This document shows positions 21,890-30,244 of a DNA stretch of 64,000 bases, piece by piece. The stretch's first letter is position 1, and each line of letters starts with the position of its first letter. The translations under genes and the position numbers were made by a program. Below the pieces are notes generated by a model. The model was given only the letters and a program-made list of their open reading frames with translations. It did not search any database and was not told the DNA's origin. The stretch covers positions 434,001-498,000 of the forward strand of contig NZ_JAXHLU010000004.1 of assembly GCF_034521915.1 (NCBI RefSeq). The letters run 5' to 3'. The stretch comes from Fodinibius sp034521915 (GTDB lineage: Bacteria; Bacteroidota; Rhodothermia; Balneolales; Balneolaceae).

Positions 21890-22342
21890 ATGCAAATACG
21901 CCAGCCAATATTATATGGATCAATATTATTTTTGGCTTTTGTAGTAGTATTTGTTGCTCTTGGAGGTGGATTGTTTAACCAGTCTACTCCATGGCCAGGG
22001 CAATGGCAACATCAGAGTTTTTATAGTTTATGCCATCAAATTGCCGATCGCTCGTTTTGGATTAACGGGCAACCCATGGCTGTTTGCAGCAGATGTATAG
22101 GGATTTATTCCGGATTTGCTTTAGGATGGGGGCTATTGCCAATTGTAACATTATTAAACATAAAGAGGGTAACATATATAAAGAAAATCGTAGTATTTAT
22201 GCTATTATTTAATCTTCTTGACGCTGCCGGAAATTTCTTTGGACTCTGGCAGAATACGTTAGTTTCACGTACACTGTTGGGTGGGATGCTGGGAAGTTCA
22301 GCAGCATTAATTTTTATCGGAGATTTTTTTCATCATAACTAA
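21890..22342 (+). CDS. DUF2085 membrane protein
   Basis: A 150-residue inner-membrane protein with about three to four hydrophobic segments (residues 8-28, 66-86, 98-116, 126-146). The diagnostic DUF2085 pattern is clear: FYSLCHQIADRSFWINGQ followed by PMAVCSRCIGIYSGF, with Cys-His and Cys-x-x-Cys residues that might bind a metal or form a disulfide. The function of the family is unknown. It sits 7 bases after the thioesterase and 17 bases before the DUF4199 gene in the accA-cdsA run. Confidence 0.85.
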   Translation: MQIRQPILYGSILFLAFVVVFVALGGGLFNQSTPWPGQWQHQSFYSLCHQIADRSFWINGQPMAVCSRCIGIYSGFALGWGLLPIVTLLNIKRVTYIKKIVVFMLLFNLLDAAGNFFGLWQNTLVSRTLLGGMLGSSAALIFIGDFFHHN

Positions 22343-22359
22343 AACGAAACGGGATCATT

Positions 22360-22932
22360 ATGGATGAAGTAGCAGAACAACAAGCAGAGCAAAATAATCA
22401 ACCACCGTATTGGACATCGGTAGGGATAGCAGGATTAATATTTGGGGTTATCGTTTTTGCACTGTCTTTAGTAACGAGCTATGCAGTTATTAATTCGGAA
22501 CCTACGGGATCGTTATTTTCACCGGTGCAGCTGTTGGGAGTATTCGTTTGTTTGGTTGGTGCCTTTGGTGGTATGCTGGCTATATGGCACTATGCTAATG
22601 AATATGAGATAAGTATAAAACTGGGAAAAGGAGCACTTATCGGGTTGTTTACCGGTATTTGTATTGCATTGGTAACTGTTGTGTTTAATCAGATCTGGCT
22701 GCTTATTGATCCCGATATGACGCAAAAACTAATTGACAGTACGATTGCTAATTTTGAGGCCTCAGAATTGCCCGATGCTCAGAAGCAGCAGATGATTGAT
22801 TCAACGGTGCAAAGTATGCGCAGCCAAAATAGTATAGGCACACAGCTTTTATATAATCTCCCCATGTATGGCATCCTAAATGTTTTAACCGGCATGATAG
22901 GAGCCAAGCTTTTTGGAAAGCAGGAAGGATAA
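22360..22932 (+). CDS. DUF4199-like membrane protein
   Basis: A 190-residue protein with an acidic, Gln-rich N-terminus, four predicted transmembrane segments (about 21-42, 54-76, 90-112, 165-185), and a soluble loop of about 50 residues rich in Asp, Gln and Ser between helices three and four. This layout is that of DUF4199 proteins, which are common in Bacteroidota and have no known function. It is tightly packed between DUF2085 and the CPBP protease, suggesting co-expression. Confidence 0.7.
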   Translation: MDEVAEQQAEQNNQPPYWTSVGIAGLIFGVIVFALSLVTSYAVINSEPTGSLFSPVQLLGVFVCLVGAFGGMLAIWHYANEYEISIKLGKGALIGLFTGICIALVTVVFNQIWLLIDPDMTQKLIDSTIANFEASELPDAQKQQMIDSTVQSMRSQNSIGTQLLYNLPMYGILNVLTGMIGAKLFGKQEG

Positions 22933-22954
22933 TTGTAGATACCAAAATAAGTTA

Positions 22955-23824
22955 GTGAATAACGAATCTTCTGGGACAGATACATTTAATTCAAATTATC
23001 ATTCTTGGGCTGAACGCAACGGCTTTTCCGATTGGGCGCTGGCCCTGCTTTGGATTATAGCGGCGTTCATCCTTTTTCAGGTTACAGCCTCGGTTGTGGC
23101 TATTGTATTGATGTTAATGGAGGGCGGTATAAGTGCAGACGCCAACGAGATGATGTCGCAACTTACCGAAAACCTGGATCTGCTTTTTATAGGTAATTCG
23201 GCAGGACAGATATTATTTCTGGGATTGGCGACTTGGTTTTTTGCACGCTTGCACAGCTCTAAAGAGGGACGAAAAAAGTTTCTCCGGTTTTCTATTCGGC
23301 CCGATACTCTTCAATTATCGGTTATAACTGTTGTGCTAATTGTTGCGATACAACCCACTATTTGGTTTCTATCGTGGCTTAATGCTCTTGTCCCCGTACC
23401 CGAAATGTTTAGCAACATGCAAAATACTCAAATGCAGATGATCGAAAACTATCTGCGCGGTGATCACTTGTTGCTACTTACCTTATTTCATGTAGCACTG
23501 GTACCGGCCATTTGTGAGGAAACCCTTTATCGCGGATACGTAATGAGTGCTTTTCAAAAAAGCTGGGGTATCTGGCCGGCTATTATCGTATCGGGATTAC
23601 TTTTCGGTTTATATCATATTCAGCTTAGTAATTTAATACCACTTGCAACGCTGGGCATGTTATTCGCATACATCACATGGGTATCAGAAAGTATTATACC
23701 GGCCATTGTCGCGCATTTGATTAATAATGGTGGTAGCGTGCTTGGTGGGGACGTATTATCCCGAATCAGCTTTTGCAGAAATTACCCCCGAATCAATGCC
23801 ACCATTGTGGGCCGTAATTATTAG
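22955..23824 (+). CDS. CPBP intramembrane metalloprotease, C-terminus frameshifted
   Basis: A TTG at 22913 would overlap the DUF4199 gene, so the GTG at 22955 is preferred. Multiple membrane helices surround the CPBP/Abi motifs: CEETLYRGYVM (EExxxR), FGLYHIQ (FxxxH) and HLINN (HxxxN), all intact. After HLINNGGSV the frame continues into an atypical tail, whereas shifting by one base near 23743-23750 (TTGGTGGGG) gives a normal last transmembrane helix (PLWAVIISLLITAYIVYWMYG) ending at a TAA at 23886-23888. That TAA overlaps the SD of the next gene. An extra G is the simplest explanation. CPBP proteins cleave peptides within the membrane; the target here is unknown. Confidence 0.8.
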   Translation: MNNESSGTDTFNSNYHSWAERNGFSDWALALLWIIAAFILFQVTASVVAIVLMLMEGGISADANEMMSQLTENLDLLFIGNSAGQILFLGLATWFFARLHSSKEGRKKFLRFSIRPDTLQLSVITVVLIVAIQPTIWFLSWLNALVPVPEMFSNMQNTQMQMIENYLRGDHLLLLTLFHVALVPAICEETLYRGYVMSAFQKSWGIWPAIIVSGLLFGLYHIQLSNLIPLATLGMLFAYITWVSESIIPAIVAHLINNGGSVLGGDVLSRISFCRNYPRINATIVGRNY

Positions 23825-23886
23825 TCTGTTAATTACTGCTTATATTGTATATTGGATGTATGGTCAAAATAAGAAATTAATAGCCT

Positions 23887-23893
23887 AAGGAGG
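23887..23893 (+). promoter_or_regulatory. Strong Shine-Dalgarno sequence of the DUF2007 gene
   Basis: AAGGAGG lies seven bases before the ATG at 23900 and overlaps the TAA that ends the alternative frame of the CPBP gene. It is the only strong SD noticed in this window. Confidence 0.75.
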
Positions 23894-23899
23894 TTTATT

Positions 23900-24169
23900 A
23901 TGTTCGAAGGTTCTGAACCAAACGACATTGAAAACTGGACGTGCGTAATGGAGGGTGGTACCGAGTACGAAGTTGAAAGCGCTAAAAATTACCTTGCCAG
24001 CCTTGAAATCCCCTCTAATATTTTGTCTAAACGTGATTCCTCATTCAGTGTAAATTATGGTGAGATGGGAATGGTTTACCTGTATGTGCCAGATGAATAC
24101 GAAGAGGAAGCGCGAAATGCGTTGACTGAATTTGAGGTGCCGGAAGAAGGAAACAACGAAGAAGAATAA
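23900..24169 (+). CDS. DUF2007-type putative signal-transducing protein
   Basis: An 89-residue acidic soluble protein. The core 'GGTEYEVESAKNYLASLEIPSNIL' spacing followed by YLYVPDEYEEEARNAL is typical of DUF2007, a small alpha-beta fold related to PII-like modules with no known biochemical activity. It ends in an acidic tail (VPEEGNNEEE). Translation starts after the perfect AAGGAGG at 23887. It lies 7 bases before cdsA, in the membrane-lipid run. Confidence 0.8.
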   Translation: MFEGSEPNDIENWTCVMEGGTEYEVESAKNYLASLEIPSNILSKRDSSFSVNYGEMGMVYLYVPDEYEEEARNALTEFEVPEEGNNEEE

Positions 24170-24176
24170 TTGATCT

Positions 24177-24998
24177 GTGACTGAGCTTACGAAACGTATT
24201 CTATTTGCTGTCCCGGCTGCGGCTTTCTTTATATTTATCACATGGCTCGGCGACTTTTATTTTGTTGGATTAATTATTCTGGTTGCCCTTTTTATTCAGC
24301 GAGAGTTATCTATGCTGGCTGCAGGAGCTGGATTTGAGCCTGATAATCTCTTTCCATATACCATTGGCATGTGGATATTATTGAGTCCTTACCTGCCCCA
24401 CGCACTTACCATAGGAATGGTTATATTTTTACTGTTTATAGCCATTCAAATTTTCAAGTCAAGTGACTACGCCTTAAAGCAGATAATTGGCACGTTCTTT
24501 TGTGGTATTTATGCTCCACTGGGATTATTGGCAATTATTTTGATTAGAAGTACGGGAGCTGCCGAAATTGGATTTGCGTTGACGATGGGGTTGCTGTTGA
24601 TGGTCTGGGGGAATGATATATTTGCCTATTTTGGAGGTAAATATCTCGGAAAAAATAAATTGGCACCTGCAATCAGCCCTAATAAAACGTGGGAGGGATT
24701 TTTCTTTGGAATTCTTGGAGCTCTGGTTGGATTGACTATTGCTTTCTATGCTGTGCCTGTTGACCTTTCGGTATCACTATTTGTGTTAGCTCCTGTTTCA
24801 TTGCTGATCAGCATTTTTGGTCCCATCGGTGACTTAACAGCCAGCAGAATAAAGCGGGCAGCCAATGCTAAAGATGCTTCTGATATTTTGCCCGGACACG
24901 GTGGATTTTTTGACCGCTTTGATGCTCTGATTTTAGCAAGTCCCGCATTTTATATTTACATATACGCGCTAAAAATTTCAGGATATGCCTCATTTTAA
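24177..24998 (+). CDS. cdsA: Phosphatidate cytidylyltransferase
   Basis: A 273-residue integral membrane enzyme with about eight helices and a GTG start. The CTP-transferase signature is complete near the C-terminus: SIFGPIGDLTASRIKRAANAKDASDILPGHGG-FFDRFD (about residues 215-252), preceded by APAISPNKTWEG. It makes CDP-diacylglycerol from phosphatidic acid and CTP, the branch point for phospholipid head groups. The last 14 bases overlap the next gene, which indicates translational coupling. Confidence 0.95.
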   Translation: MTELTKRILFAVPAAAFFIFITWLGDFYFVGLIILVALFIQRELSMLAAGAGFEPDNLFPYTIGMWILLSPYLPHALTIGMVIFLLFIAIQIFKSSDYALKQIIGTFFCGIYAPLGLLAIILIRSTGAAEIGFALTMGLLLMVWGNDIFAYFGGKYLGKNKLAPAISPNKTWEGFFFGILGALVGLTIAFYAVPVDLSVSLFVLAPVSLLISIFGPIGDLTASRIKRAANAKDASDILPGHGGFFDRFDALILASPAFYIYIYALKISGYASF

Positions 24999-26013
24999 AC
25001 TTGAATTTGAGAAATTAGAACTTTTACCCTCCCATCCATTTACAATAGCACGAGGAACCAAAAAAACAGTTTCTAATGTGTTAGTTACCTTATCGGCAGA
25101 CGGGGTAACTGGTTTTGGAGAAGCGGGCCCGAATAGTCGATACGATGAAAATGCTGATGTAGTTTGTGAAGCTATAGAACAACTTCCTGAAATTTTTTTT
25201 GATGATATTGAGTCTGCCGATGAATTGTCTGAAGGATTAGAACAAACATCAATAAAATCAGTACAGTCAGCTAAATCTGCGCTCGAAATGGCTTGGCTGG
25301 ATTGGTGGGGCAAAAACCAGGGGCAACCCTTATGGAAATTGTGGGATGCGCCTTCACAAACAACACCTCCGACCTCTTTTACTATTGGCCTTGATGACAT
25401 AGATGTAATGCAGCAAAAGGTAGAAGGAGCAAAAGATTATCCCATATTAAAAGTAAAGCTCGGCACTGATCAGGATGAAGAAATTATTAAAGGTATTCGA
25501 GAGGTATCACATCAGATTATTCGGGTAGATGCCAATGAAGGATGGGAGGATTTGGCTACAGCTAAAGAAGCTATTCGGTTTTTAGCGGATAAAAATGTGG
25601 AATTTATTGAACAGCCCATGCCTGCATCATGTAAAAAGGAGTTGGCTCAGTTAAAAGAGTGGTCTCCGTTGCCTATTATTGCTGATGAAAGCTTTGTGGG
25701 CAGAGAGTATATGGATGAAATTGCTGATCAATTTGACGGCATTAATATTAAGCTTCAGAAAGTGGGCAGTTTGGTTGAAGCTTCTACGCTAATTGAGAAA
25801 GCCCGTGAGCGAAATCTTGAGGTGATGATTGGCTGCATGATCGAAAGTTCACTGGGTATATCTGCAGGAGCATTATTGGGCACATGGGCCGATTATGTAG
25901 ATCTTGATGGTCATTTGCTGATCAGTAATGATCCCTTTTCGGGATTGACACTCACAGATGAAAAACGAATAAGAATGTCAGATTCTGCAGGATTAGGGGT
26001 CTCTCGAAATTAA
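24985..26013 (+). CDS. Dipeptide epimerase (L-Ala-D/L-Glu epimerase-like, enolase superfamily)
   Basis: A 342-residue protein. The capping domain starts with HPFTIARGTKKTVSNV. The barrel shows the acid/base Lys pair (LKVKLG and INIKLQK), metal ligands in VDANEGW, EQPMP and IADESF, and the C-terminal DLDGHLLISNDPF that dipeptide epimerases use to hold the substrate ammonium. The family racemises dipeptides such as L-Ala-D-Glu released from murein, allowing their recycling. It overlaps cdsA by 14 bases and its 3' end overlaps the convergent MauE-like gene by four bases. Confidence 0.88.
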   Translation: MPHFKLEFEKLELLPSHPFTIARGTKKTVSNVLVTLSADGVTGFGEAGPNSRYDENADVVCEAIEQLPEIFFDDIESADELSEGLEQTSIKSVQSAKSALEMAWLDWWGKNQGQPLWKLWDAPSQTTPPTSFTIGLDDIDVMQQKVEGAKDYPILKVKLGTDQDEEIIKGIREVSHQIIRVDANEGWEDLATAKEAIRFLADKNVEFIEQPMPASCKKELAQLKEWSPLPIIADESFVGREYMDEIADQFDGINIKLQKVGSLVEASTLIEKARERNLEVMIGCMIESSLGISAGALLGTWADYVDLDGHLLISNDPFSGLTLTDEKRIRMSDSAGLGVSRN

Positions 26014-26471
26014 AGAGTATCGTCTATTTGTTTAGATTTTGTTTTTGCGATTAGTACAAATGCAATAATAGTAAGCAGGATAAGCACCGCATTTCGGATT
26101 AGGGTAAATTCCAGCCCGGATGCAAAACCAAACGCACCAAAGCAACCGCAATTTTCTACCGACATCCCCTGAAAGTAAAAGTATGAAAGCACCGAAGAGA
26201 AACCAATGAGCATAGCCAAGGTTCCTGCTAAAGCCCATTTTAAAAGTTTGTTCCATATCAATAGGACAGCCAGTACGAGTTCTATGATGGATGTTGTAAT
26301 TACAATAAAATTGGCATATTCAATAAGCCAGTAGTATTCAGTAGCCAACAACTCAACGAGGTATCGAGCGTCGGAACCGCTAATGAGTTTTCCTATTCCC
26401 GAAACCAAGAATAGAATGCCTAAGACGAAACGAATGACCGTTAATGCTTTATTAAGATATGATGGATTCAT
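26010..26471 (-). CDS. MauE/DoxX-family membrane protein
   Basis: A 153-residue protein with four hydrophobic segments (about 10-28, 48-70, 77-97, 122-142). The loop before the last helix contains ENCGCFGAFGF, the Cys-x-Cys typical of MauE-like DoxX proteins that accompany thiol-disulfide exchange or vitamin K epoxide reductase-like chemistry. The early FLVSGIGKLISG is the DoxX signature. Many Bacteroidota place such genes next to a thioredoxin-like lipoprotein, but none is adjacent here. Confidence 0.8.
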   Translation of the reverse strand: MNPSYLNKALTVIRFVLGILFLVSGIGKLISGSDARYLVELLATEYYWLIEYANFIVITTSIIELVLAVLLIWNKLLKWALAGTLAMLIGFSSVLSYFYFQGMSVENCGCFGAFGFASGLEFTLIRNAVLILLTIIAFVLIAKTKSKQIDDTL

Positions 26472-26549
26472 TACAGAACTGATTCTTAATGGAATGCTAC
26501 TGAGATTCTTAATGTAATAGCTTCATATGAATATAAAAGAAAAATATTT

Positions 26550-27447
26550 ATGAATATTTTAATTACTGGTGGTACCGGATTTATAGGATCTAATTTGCGA
26601 ACGTTGCTGCTTCAAGAGGGACACTTTTTAACCATTGTTAGTAGATCACCGGAAGAATATGAGGATGAAACGGCAAAAAATCAGCAATTTGTTTCTTGGG
26701 ATGATAACCTTGTGCCTGAAATGGAGCAGGCAGATGCTGTTATCAATTTAGCAGGATCCTCGATTTTTGGAACGCGATGGACTGATGAAGTGAAAGAGAA
26801 GATCTATTCCAGTCGCATCGAGTGTACAGAACAACTCGTTGAATGCTATTAAAGATGCGGACAATCCGCCTGAGGTGATGATTTCTGCTTCTGGAGCTGA
26901 TTATTACGAGCCGGCTGGTGATACGGTATTGGATGAGTCGGCACCAGCTGGAAATAGTTTCTTATCAAAGGTATGTGTGGATTGGGAAGAAGCTGCCCAG
27001 CCAGTGACTGAATACGGGGTTCGCCTGGTGAATCCGCGTATTGGGGTTGTCCTTGAAAAAGACGGGGGAGCCTTGGAACAGATGCTACTGCCCTTCAAGC
27101 TTTTTGTTGGTGGACCGATTGGCAGTGGCGAACAGTATTTCCCCTGGATTCATATGCTCGATTTATGTCGCGGATTAATATATCCGTTACAAAATAAAGA
27201 GTTGGAAGGGCCATATAATTTGAATGCTCCCAATCCGGTGACGATGAATGAATTTGCCAGCGAACTGGCTTCCCAATTACATCGGCCGTCGTTGTTTAGA
27301 GTGCCGGAATTTGTATTGGATATGGTATTGGGAGAAGCTGCGAATCCCGTAATAACGAGCAAACGTATGCAGCCTAAAAAGCTGCAGCAACACGGATTTG
27401 AGTTCAAATTTGGTTACCTGCGACAGGCCTTGGGGGATATCCTGTAA
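26550..27447 (+). pseudogene. NAD-dependent epimerase (TIGR01777/YfcH family), frameshifted
   Basis: Two overlapping frames make one protein of about 298 residues. 26550-26852 encodes the Rossmann N-terminus (ILITGGTGFIGSNL) up to YSSRIECTEQLVECY and then a stop. 26839-27447 encodes the rest (NAIKDADNPPEVMISASGADYYEP, VCVDWEEAAQP, VRLVNPRIGVVLEKDGGAL). Removing the G near 26841 joins them as ...EQLV-NAIKDA..., the expected family sequence. All other parts look normal and under selection, so a sequencing indel or a very recent mutation is likely. The family resembles SulA-like sugar epimerases of unknown substrate. Confidence 0.8.
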
Positions 27448-27456
27448 TTGTGGCTA

Positions 27457-30132
27457 TTACTCTTGGGATTCTTCGCTATCCTCTTCAGCCTTATCTTCAT
27501 TCGTACCAAAGATCGTCCAAGTGCGCAGACCTTCCCGCGTTTGGGCAATAAGTTCATTGTATCCATCGGCATCGATATCGGTAACAATAGGATATTGCAT
27601 GCCGCTGGTTGGGACCGCATAAATACGTTCGCCATCTACTATCTCCCAAGCATATAGGCGGCCGAAGTTTGCCAATGCGACAATGTCTTTATGCCCATTC
27701 TTGTCAATATCTGAGACAAAAGGTGAAAACATCGGTGCAGCAGGTTGACCCATACTCTGTGTAAATCGTAATTGTCCTTCCTGATTAATCAAAAATACCG
27801 AACCATTTGAGCTCATTGTCAAAATCATCGGTTCCTGATGGGTTTGGTCTCCATCCTGAACTGTCAAATCGTGTACAGAAGGAGTTCCCACCAATGCGCT
27901 ATTTGAAGCGTAAACAGCTTCGATATCAGAAGATTCGGTACTTGTCTCAAAGACGTTAAGTGAATCAGAAAATAGCTGGTTGGGTCCTATGGAATATAAA
28001 TAACCGTCGGCTGCGTTTCCCAAAATATTACCTTCGTACAATACAGGAGAACCATTTAATGAGGCATTGATAAATTTCGGAAAACCGTTTCTTTCATTGC
28101 CATTTGCACGCCAACCATGCAGGGTGTTTTCAGCAAATGCGAAAATAGTTGTTGCCCCTTGATAATTTGTAACTGTTGGAATTGTTCTAATTTCAGCATT
28201 TGTAGTAACAGGCCAGCCGTTAATATTCTCACCGCGACCATTCATTAGGTGGAGTTTTCTATCCGCTGTAGCGATCATGGCATTTGGTAACCCGTCTCGG
28301 TCGATATCTTCTACAACTAATGGTGAAGTAATTTTTTCGTTGAGTTCAAAAGGAAACTTGGGAAGTAATTCCCCGTTGTCATTCCACCCATAGACTTTAT
28401 TGCCGGCCGCAAGAAGAATTACATTTTGATTGGTTCCATACCAGTCGTAAACAACGGGAGGTCCAATCGGAGTATCAGATCCGGTATTAGCTCGCATAAC
28501 AACTGTTCCATCAGCTGCCAGAGCATATAGATCGCCGGATTTTGTAGCAAAAATAACCTCATTTCTGTCACTGCCTCCAATATTAGCTAAAATTGGTTTG
28601 CCCGTTAAATCGGAACCCGTAGGGAATAGCCATTTTTCTTGATAAGGTGCTGAACGGTCTTCTGTTTGATACGCTTTTAAACTGAAAGAAAAATTATTTT
28701 CACTGTTTGCAGTCGTCGATGCTGTAATAATATCAAACTTCGAAGTGAGTGCATTAAGATAATTATTGGGGGACAGGAAAGGTTCTACAAATGAATAAAA
28801 ATCACTGTTACCAATAAAAAATCCACTAATTTCTTCGGGGAGATCCTCTTTTATATCCCGAAATGTTTGCTCATAATACATGGTACGACGTCGGCTGCGG
28901 TCAGAGGAAACACCCTCGACAAGTCCTTTACGTTTTGAGATTGCTACTACATCTCCGATGATATCCAGATAAAAGTTCTGGAACGTGCAAAATGAACTCC
29001 CTATTAGCTGGGCAATTGCATTGCTGTGAATGACATATGTACCATCGCTGCGTTGAATGTGATCGTTGCGAGTCAATGAATTCAATGCTCGTCGCAAAGC
29101 TGGAACATCCGAAACCTTTCGCAAAAAGAGGTGTTCTCCGGTAGAAAGGAATCCGGACTGTGCATACATTACCAGTGAAAACTCCGGATCAAGCGTTTTT
29201 GCAATATCTGAGTATGCAATTTGGTCATCTATAAGAACCGAATCGAGACGTGTAGTGTCGGGCAGAGAAGTTGGGGGAACTCTTCGTGGCTCAAGACGAA
29301 ATAACCCTGCCGCCGCTGCATTAGACGAAATATATTGATCTAAAACAATAGGTGCATTAGTAGATGAAACAGAAGCTACCAGATCGGATGGGATTTTTTC
29401 ATTAAGCGGAACCGTGCCGGCAAGTTCAAGCATGCTTCCTTGTCCTTCGCCTTTTTGCGTAACGGATAATAATGTTGGTTCCGTACCTTCAAGTGCATTC
29501 TTAATAATCGGACGATACGTAACCATCGACAACTGTTCCGCCCATTTATCAAGAGAGGGTGTGTTCATGATGATGTTCCCCGCCTGGGGCGTAATATCGG
29601 ACAGATTTGCCCGGGGATGAGTACCCGTGTATGCTCGGATAGTTTCTTCAAGGGCCAGGCTGGATTCGGATATAAATAGATCATCATGAAGTTGAGTTGC
29701 AAAAAGTCTCCGATCACCAAGATGTAAAATATGTATTTTGATGTCGTTAAAAGAGTACTGGTTTTGCGCAAAATCGAGATAAAAGTTGTTTTGCATCCGT
29801 TCAATAAATCCGCGGGACGCCTGGGCCATCCAAACAATGGCAAGCTGATTATCAGCGTCTGGATAAAGTGTGATAGCATTTAATGGAATTGGAGACTGGG
29901 CTGTAGAGTCGATTCGTGATAATAATTGAACGGCTGAAGAAGTGATGTCATCTAATAAAGGAGTGTGAGATGCATCAAGCACCGTATTGAGCGAAGCTGC
30001 TTCATCGGGAATAATTACAAAAGGTGCTTCTTCTGGTACGGCATCCGACCAACTGCGATCGGGAATATCTGAGCATGACGCTAATAGTAAAACAGTACAT
30101 AAAAAAATACCTGCAGCTTTAAACGTATTCAT
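27457..30132 (-). CDS. Large lipoprotein with C-terminal propeller-like repeats
   Basis: An 891-residue protein with a lipoprotein signal (MNTFKAAGIFLCTVLLLASC, lipobox Cys20), so it is probably anchored in the outer membrane. Residues about 30-510 form a domain I cannot name with certainty; its periodic SxxxxL-type segments resemble DUF3352-like proteins. Residues about 520-870 hold repeats with FG-GAP/PQQ-propeller style signatures (SPLVVEDIDRDGLPNAMIAT, FVSDIDKNGHKDIVAL, IVTDIDADGYNELIAQT), whose DxDxDG loops likely bind calcium. The tail is acidic. It is divergent from the BatA/VWA gene. The function is unknown. Confidence 0.7.
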   Translation of the reverse strand: MNTFKAAGIFLCTVLLLASCSDIPDRSWSDAVPEEAPFVIIPDEAASLNTVLDASHTPLLDDITSSAVQLLSRIDSTAQSPIPLNAITLYPDADNQLAIVWMAQASRGFIERMQNNFYLDFAQNQYSFNDIKIHILHLGDRRLFATQLHDDLFISESSLALEETIRAYTGTHPRANLSDITPQAGNIIMNTPSLDKWAEQLSMVTYRPIIKNALEGTEPTLLSVTQKGEGQGSMLELAGTVPLNEKIPSDLVASVSSTNAPIVLDQYISSNAAAAGLFRLEPRRVPPTSLPDTTRLDSVLIDDQIAYSDIAKTLDPEFSLVMYAQSGFLSTGEHLFLRKVSDVPALRRALNSLTRNDHIQRSDGTYVIHSNAIAQLIGSSFCTFQNFYLDIIGDVVAISKRKGLVEGVSSDRSRRRTMYYEQTFRDIKEDLPEEISGFFIGNSDFYSFVEPFLSPNNYLNALTSKFDIITASTTANSENNFSFSLKAYQTEDRSAPYQEKWLFPTGSDLTGKPILANIGGSDRNEVIFATKSGDLYALAADGTVVMRANTGSDTPIGPPVVYDWYGTNQNVILLAAGNKVYGWNDNGELLPKFPFELNEKITSPLVVEDIDRDGLPNAMIATADRKLHLMNGRGENINGWPVTTNAEIRTIPTVTNYQGATTIFAFAENTLHGWRANGNERNGFPKFINASLNGSPVLYEGNILGNAADGYLYSIGPNQLFSDSLNVFETSTESSDIEAVYASNSALVGTPSVHDLTVQDGDQTHQEPMILTMSSNGSVFLINQEGQLRFTQSMGQPAAPMFSPFVSDIDKNGHKDIVALANFGRLYAWEIVDGERIYAVPTSGMQYPIVTDIDADGYNELIAQTREGLRTWTIFGTNEDKAEEDSEESQE

Positions 30133-30244
30133 GAATGGGGATAAATTTTTCTCAGTAATAATTGTTAAAATATCGCTGTTTATTTAATAGCTTATGAGTG
30201 GGCAATTTTATTTGAAGCCTTCAAAAGTAACAATTTTGATATAA

